The notes beneath the pieces are model-generated. The model saw only the letters and a list, made by a program, of their open reading frames with translations, did no database searches and had not been told where the DNA came from. A program made the translations under genes and the position numbers. From assembly GCF_026248825.1 (NCBI RefSeq), contig NZ_CP110973.1:744001-808000 (forward strand): DNA of 64,000 nt, given 5' to 3'. Below are positions 59,797 to 64,000 of the stretch, piece after piece. The number at the start of each line of letters is the position of its first letter. The first letter of the stretch is position 1. The DNA is from Larkinella insperata. Its GTDB lineage: Bacteria > Bacteroidota > Bacteroidia > Cytophagales > Spirosomataceae.

Positions 59797-62700
59797 TTAG
59801 AACTGAACATTCGCGCCAATCGTAAACGTCCGCGGGTTCGGGTAGTGGCCCATGTCGACGTTCATCAGCTTGATGCTGTTGTTGAACGAGCCAATTTCCG
59901 GGTCGTAACCTGAGTACTTCGTGAAGGTTTTCAGGTTCTGGATGGAGCCGTAAATCCGCAGGTTCGTCATTTTTACCTTACTCAGGATGTTTCTCGGAAT
60001 CCGGTACCCCAGCGTGATGTTCTGAATCCGCCAGTACGAAGCGTCTTCTACGTAGCGATCCGACATGGCCGTGTTGTTTTTGTTGGTCGTTGTAAACCGG
60101 GGCAGTGCACCATCCGTGTTGGTTTCGGTGTAGCGGTCGGTTACGGTCCGCATCTGGTTCGACCAGGCGTTGTTCAGACCTTCCAGCTGCCAGCGCAGGA
60201 AGTTGTACGCCTTGGCGCCCTGGCTGCCCTGCAAAAAGATCGAGAAATCAATATCTCTGTAATTCAACGAGTTGGTCAAACCCCAGGTAAATTTCGGAAG
60301 CGGACTGCCGATGAGAGTCAGGTCGTTGGCGTCAATTTTGCCGTCACCGTTGATATCCTTGTAGCGAATATCGCCCAGCCAGGTTTCGTTCTGATTCACC
60401 TTGTAACCAAACTGCGGCAAGCTCTGATCCAGTTCAGCCTGCGTCCGGAACAACCCGTCTGTTACCAAACCCCAGAATGAACCCACCGGGTTGCCGGGCG
60501 TCGTGTGCGTAATCAGGTAGTTGTTGTAGTACACTTTCCCGTCGAGCGCCGAAGCTGCACTGGCCGCCCGGTCGTAGGTATTCTTGAAGTGCGTAAACAC
60601 CGCGTTGGTTTTCCAGGTGAAATCGCCCTTCTTGATGTTGGTCGTCGTAATACCGATGTCCACCCCGGTGTTGGTCATCTGACCGGCGTTGCCCAGCGGA
60701 GCTTTCAGATCATCCCACTGGTCGCCCACCCCGATCAGGTTCGGGCCGGTCAGGAAGATAATCATGTCGGACGTTACTTTCTTGTAGACGTCGATCGTTG
60801 CATCGATGCGGCCGTTCAGGAAGCCCAGATCAACCCCGGCGTTGGCGGTTCTGACCGACTCCCATTTCAGGTTGGGGTTCGGAATACCGTTGATCATGTT
60901 GGACGAGCCAAAGCCGACCGGGCCGGAGAAAAACTGAACCGCACCCACGTAAGCCGGGTTTGGCGCACCGCCCGGGAAGTTCTGGTTACCCACCGTTCCG
61001 TAACCAACCCGTAGTTTGGCAAAGTTCAGGACGTTTGCAACGCTTCCTTTCATGAATTTCTCGTTTGAAATCGTCCAGCCCGCCGACACGCCCGGGAAAT
61101 AGCCCCAGCGGTTGTTCGGACCGAAGTTCGACGAACCATCGGCGCGGAAACTGGCCGAAAGCGAATAGCGATCATCAAAGGTGTAGTTGGCGCGGGCAAA
61201 CCAGGATTCCATCGCCCAGTGGCCTTTGCCACCGCTCAATCCCCAGGTAGTCTGATCGGAGCTACCGGTGTTGAGGTCAAAAATGTTGGCCTGCAAATCC
61301 ACTTTGGTGCCCGAAATAGACTGGTAGTACGAGGTTTGCGCCTGGTGGCCCACTGTCGCCTGAATACCGTGTTTGCCGACGTATTTGTTGTAGCTCAGGT
61401 AGTTCGTCAACGACCAGTAGTAGCTGTCCGAGCGCGAATCGATTAGTTTGCTCCGGAACGACGTTCCACCCACGTTCCCGGATTTCTGGAATGCGATGTT
61501 GTTATCCTGCCCCAGCGAATACGACAATTCGTTGCGCAGCGACAGGTCTTTCATCAGTTGCAGTTCGGCGTAGAGGCTACCAAAGACGTTGTTCGAAGTT
61601 TTGGTGTTGCCCCGGTACTGGCTGTTTCCAACCAGGTTGGAGTTACTGTATTGCACCCCGCCAACCGTCTGGCCACCACCCCAGGAACCGTCCAGGTTTT
61701 TCACCGGAACCAACGGGCTCGTTACGGCCCCCCACCAGATCGTACCTTCGGCGGCATCGGCCAGCGATACATCCTGAATGCTGCGGGATACGTTGGCGCT
61801 TATCCCAACTTTGGCCCAGCTTTTCAACTGATTGTCCAGACTGAAGCGGGATGAATACCGTTTGAAGTTGGAGCCAAGCAGAATTCCCTTGTTATCGAAG
61901 TAGTTCAGCGACAGGTAGTACGTCGTTTTGTCTTTTCCACCCGAAAAACTCAACTGGTGGTTGTTGATCGCTCCGCGCTGGAACATGGCATCCTGCCAGT
62001 CGGTTCCGCGGCCCAGCAAATCCGGATTCTTGAACTCGTCGGCTACCGGGTTGCCAATGATTGGCAGCACTTCGTTTTGATAGCGGGCAAAGTCCCGAAG
62101 GTCCATCAGGTCCAGCTTTCTGGCCACTTCCGACACCCCGGTGTACATTTCGTAGTTGATCTTGCCTTCGCCCTGCTTTCCTTTTTTGGTGGTCACCAGA
62201 ATAACCCCGTTGGCCGCCTGCGAACCGTAAATAGCCTGAGCGGAAGCGTCTTTCAGTACGTCGATCGACTCAATGTCGTTCGGGTTCAGCATGGCCATGA
62301 CGCTGTTACCGGTTTGACCGTCGCCCCCGCCCAGCCCCGCGTACCCGCTGCTGGATGACGTGTTTCCACCCACAAACGGTACGCCGTCGATGACAAACAG
62401 CGGGTCGTTGCTGTTGATGGACGTTACCCCGCGAACCTTCACCGAAACCCCGCCACCCGGCTGCCCCCCATTGCTGGTTACCGTTACCCCGGCGGCTTTC
62501 CCTTGAAGTAACTGGTCAACCCCGGCCGCCGGAATGTCTTTCAGCTCCGTTGCTTTTACCGTCGTGATTGAAGACGTTACGTCCGAACGCTTGGCGGTAC
62601 CGTAACCGATAACGACAACCTCATCGAGAGATTGGTCATTGGCCAGCAGCGTAATGGTCAGGTTCGTCCGGTTGCCCACCTGAACTTCCTGCGTTTTCAT

Positions 62701-63015
62701 CCCGATAAACGAGATGACCAGCACGTTATTTCCGTCAGGCATGTTGATCGTGAACCGGCCTTCAGCGTCCGTTGTGGTGCCCTGCGTCGTGCCCTTAACA
62801 GACACCGTCGCACCCGGAAGCGTATTGCCTTTCTCGTCGGAAACCACCCCTTTGACCAGGGCGTTCACATCGGATTTTCCGACGTTCGCATTTTTCAGTG
62901 ACGCCATCACCACCGGAGTTTTCGCCGGAACGGTGACGGTATTGGTTCGGGTCTGCGCGTGGACGGCCGTCCAGTAGCTCAGCACCAAAACCCCCGAAAG
63001 CACATGTTTTATCAT
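59797..63015 (-). CDS. SusC/RagA TonB-linked outer-membrane transporter (GH26 locus)
   Basis: The 1072-residue SusC homologue has a signal peptide (1-20), a carboxypeptidase-regulatory-like domain (about 54-123: VSDEKGNTLPGATVSVKGTT), the DEVVVIGYGTAKRSDV motif (131-146), a plug and a barrel ending in FTIGANVQF. Unlike the other SusC it has no STN domain, so it is unlikely to signal through FecR. A two-component kinase gene lies upstream. With SusD, the IPT lipoprotein and GH26 it forms a likely mannan uptake locus. Confidence 0.96.
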   Translation of the reverse strand: MIKHVLSGVLVLSYWTAVHAQTRTNTVTVPAKTPVVMASLKNANVGKSDVNALVKGVVSDEKGNTLPGATVSVKGTTQGTTTDAEGRFTINMPDGNNVLVISFIGMKTQEVQVGNRTNLTITLLANDQSLDEVVVIGYGTAKRSDVTSSITTVKATELKDIPAAGVDQLLQGKAAGVTVTSNGGQPGGGVSVKVRGVTSINSNDPLFVIDGVPFVGGNTSSSSGYAGLGGGDGQTGNSVMAMLNPNDIESIDVLKDASAQAIYGSQAANGVILVTTKKGKQGEGKINYEMYTGVSEVARKLDLMDLRDFARYQNEVLPIIGNPVADEFKNPDLLGRGTDWQDAMFQRGAINNHQLSFSGGKDKTTYYLSLNYFDNKGILLGSNFKRYSSRFSLDNQLKSWAKVGISANVSRSIQDVSLADAAEGTIWWGAVTSPLVPVKNLDGSWGGGQTVGGVQYSNSNLVGNSQYRGNTKTSNNVFGSLYAELQLMKDLSLRNELSYSLGQDNNIAFQKSGNVGGTSFRSKLIDSRSDSYYWSLTNYLSYNKYVGKHGIQATVGHQAQTSYYQSISGTKVDLQANIFDLNTGSSDQTTWGLSGGKGHWAMESWFARANYTFDDRYSLSASFRADGSSNFGPNNRWGYFPGVSAGWTISNEKFMKGSVANVLNFAKLRVGYGTVGNQNFPGGAPNPAYVGAVQFFSGPVGFGSSNMINGIPNPNLKWESVRTANAGVDLGFLNGRIDATIDVYKKVTSDMIIFLTGPNLIGVGDQWDDLKAPLGNAGQMTNTGVDIGITTTNIKKGDFTWKTNAVFTHFKNTYDRAASAASALDGKVYYNNYLITHTTPGNPVGSFWGLVTDGLFRTQAELDQSLPQFGYKVNQNETWLGDIRYKDINGDGKIDANDLTLIGSPLPKFTWGLTNSLNYRDIDFSIFLQGSQGAKAYNFLRWQLEGLNNAWSNQMRTVTDRYTETNTDGALPRFTTTNKNNTAMSDRYVEDASYWRIQNITLGYRIPRNILSKVKMTNLRIYGSIQNLKTFTKYSGYDPEIGSFNNSIKLMNVDMGHYPNPRTFTIGANVQF

Positions 63016-63219
63016 AAGTATTGGAAAAAAGGGACAAAAATTGGGCTACTCTCCAAAGAGCAAAAGCCGGAGAGCGCTGGATAAAAAATCAAGTTTTTAT
63101 GATTGCGTATAATTTATACAAGTCGGAGGTTCCAAGGTTGGAGCAACCTTACCGACGGATAAGGAAGTTAATTCGGCATAGCCTATAAGCGTTGATTAAG
63201 GGTTTAGGATTACATTTTA

Positions 63220-64000
63220 TCAGACAACAGCCTGGCTTAAACTCTTGACCAGTTTCTGCATGGGCAGCGAAATCATGACCGACGTTCCCTTGCCGGGTTC
63301 GCTCTGCCACATGACCTGTCCGCCCAGGTACGCAATTCGCGATTTAATGTTGGCAATACCGTTGCCCTTCGCGGGATCGGTTTCAAAATTTCCACCTTTC
63401 CCATCATCGTCAACGCTGATCAGAACGGCTTCGTCGTTCGCCATCATTTGCACGGTAATGAATTCGGCTTCAGCGTGTTTTAGGGCATTGTTCAGCAACT
63501 CCTGCACAACCCGATAAATCATCACCGATGCTTCGTCACCCAGATCCGGAACCTCGCCGTAATGCTCGAGCGTCAAGGCGGTTTCGTTCACCAGATTCAG
63601 TTTCTGCACCAAGTCTTCAAGCGCCGGAATCAGCCCGAAAGTCGACAAAGCGTAGGGACGCAAATCACTGGAAATCAAACGGGTTTCAGTGCAGGCTTCG
63701 TCCAGAAACTGGTTCAGCGGCTCCTTCACCGACAAGGGCAACTGTTCCTGATGCGCTTCCACAAACAGCTTGATTCGGGACAACTGAATGCCCAGGCCGT
63801 CGTGCAGATCCCGGGCAATCCGACTCCGCTCACTTTCCTGCCCCTCAATCATGGCCTGCAACGATTTCAATTCCAAATCCCGAATCTGCTGCTGTGCAAT
63901 AACCGTTTGTTGATGATTAATTAATTTCTGCTGCCGCCGTCCAAAGATGAGCGCAAAAACGCCCAGTACGCTGATCAGCAACCCGCCCGCCAGCATCAGA
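63220..64000 (-). CDS. Sensor histidine kinase (NarL-type, HisKA_3), C-terminal part
   Basis: About 260 C-terminal residues are present; the frame is open through the right edge. It has a last membrane helix (GGLLISVLGVFALIFG), a coiled coil, HisKA_3 with the phospho-His in RIARDLHDGLGIQLSRIK, and HATPase_c (NNALKHAEA, NGIANIKSRI, GTSVMISLP). In Bacteroidota such kinases often have an N-terminal TPR or sensor domain, here cut off. Its NarL-type partner would be outside the window. It lies 205 bp upstream of susC. That gap (63016-63219) shows no clear TAnnTTTG box. Confidence 0.9.
   Translation of the reverse strand, partial: LMLAGGLLISVLGVFALIFGRRQQKLINHQQTVIAQQQIRDLELKSLQAMIEGQESERSRIARDLHDGLGIQLSRIKLFVEAHQEQLPLSVKEPLNQFLDEACTETRLISSDLRPYALSTFGLIPALEDLVQKLNLVNETALTLEHYGEVPDLGDEASVMIYRVVQELLNNALKHAEAEFITVQMMANDEAVLISVDDDGKGGNFETDPAKGNGIANIKSRIAYLGGQVMWQSEPGKGTSVMISLPMQKLVKSLSQAVV

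Overview
The window looks like chromosomal DNA of a Bacteroidota member of the Cytophagales, most like the Spirosoma/Larkinella group. Three things point there. There are two SusC/SusD pairs, one with its own ECF sigma and FecR genes. Promoters fit the Bacteroidota consensus (TTTG about 19-20 nt upstream of TAnnTTTG). The Kdp system has a short KdpD separated from its histidine kinase. The genus is a guess from gene content. I see no transposon, phage, CRISPR array, rRNA or tRNA gene.

Layout. 1-5.7 kb: start of a TolC-like gene running off the left edge, an amidohydrolase lipoprotein, an M48 protease, an acyltransferase and an exported SAM-hydrolase homologue. 5.8-10.4 kb: a CE7-type esterase, then a GH20 hexosaminidase co-directional with a ROK repressor. 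10.4-13.5 kb: metY-metX behind a SAM-I riboswitch that I can fold by eye. 13.4-19.5 kb: a Tat-exported Gfo/Idh/MocA oxidoreductase, a DUF721 protein followed in the same frame by an LD-carboxypeptidase, a DUF4932 protein and two small esterases. 19.5-28.3 kb: the full Kdp potassium-uptake operon, reading right to left: a 28-residue unknown micropeptide, kdpF, kdpA, kdpB, kdpC, a porin, the KdpD sensor half and a separate kinase. 28.5-36.8 kb: a GNAT enzyme, a flavin disulfide oxidoreductase, a four-gene operon resembling oxidative L-fucose/L-galactose catabolism, a small unknown protein behind a consensus promoter, a nitronate monooxygenase-like gene and a TetR regulator.

36.9-40.7 kb: an operon divergent from tetR encoding the membrane domain of an ABC exporter with no ATPase domain, an HlyD-type adaptor and a TolC-type channel. 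A perfect palindrome that could be the TetR operator lies at the predicted transcription start. 40.8-51.2 kb: ECF sigma, FecR, SusC with an STN signalling domain, SusD and a large FG-GAP/ASPIC lipoprotein. 51.5-55.4 kb: a four-part protein (DUF6807, dehydrogenase, HEAT, cytochrome c). 55.4-63 kb: a second locus of SusC, SusD, an IPT-domain lipoprotein and a GH26 enzyme, probably for mannan. The 3' part of a NarL-family sensor kinase gene closes the window.

The strongest items for follow-up are the exporter operon without an ATPase and its palindrome, the second Kdp micropeptide, the SAM-I riboswitch, the signal-peptide-bearing SAM hydrolase, and the large hairpins found at every gene junction of the GH26 locus and in some other operons.
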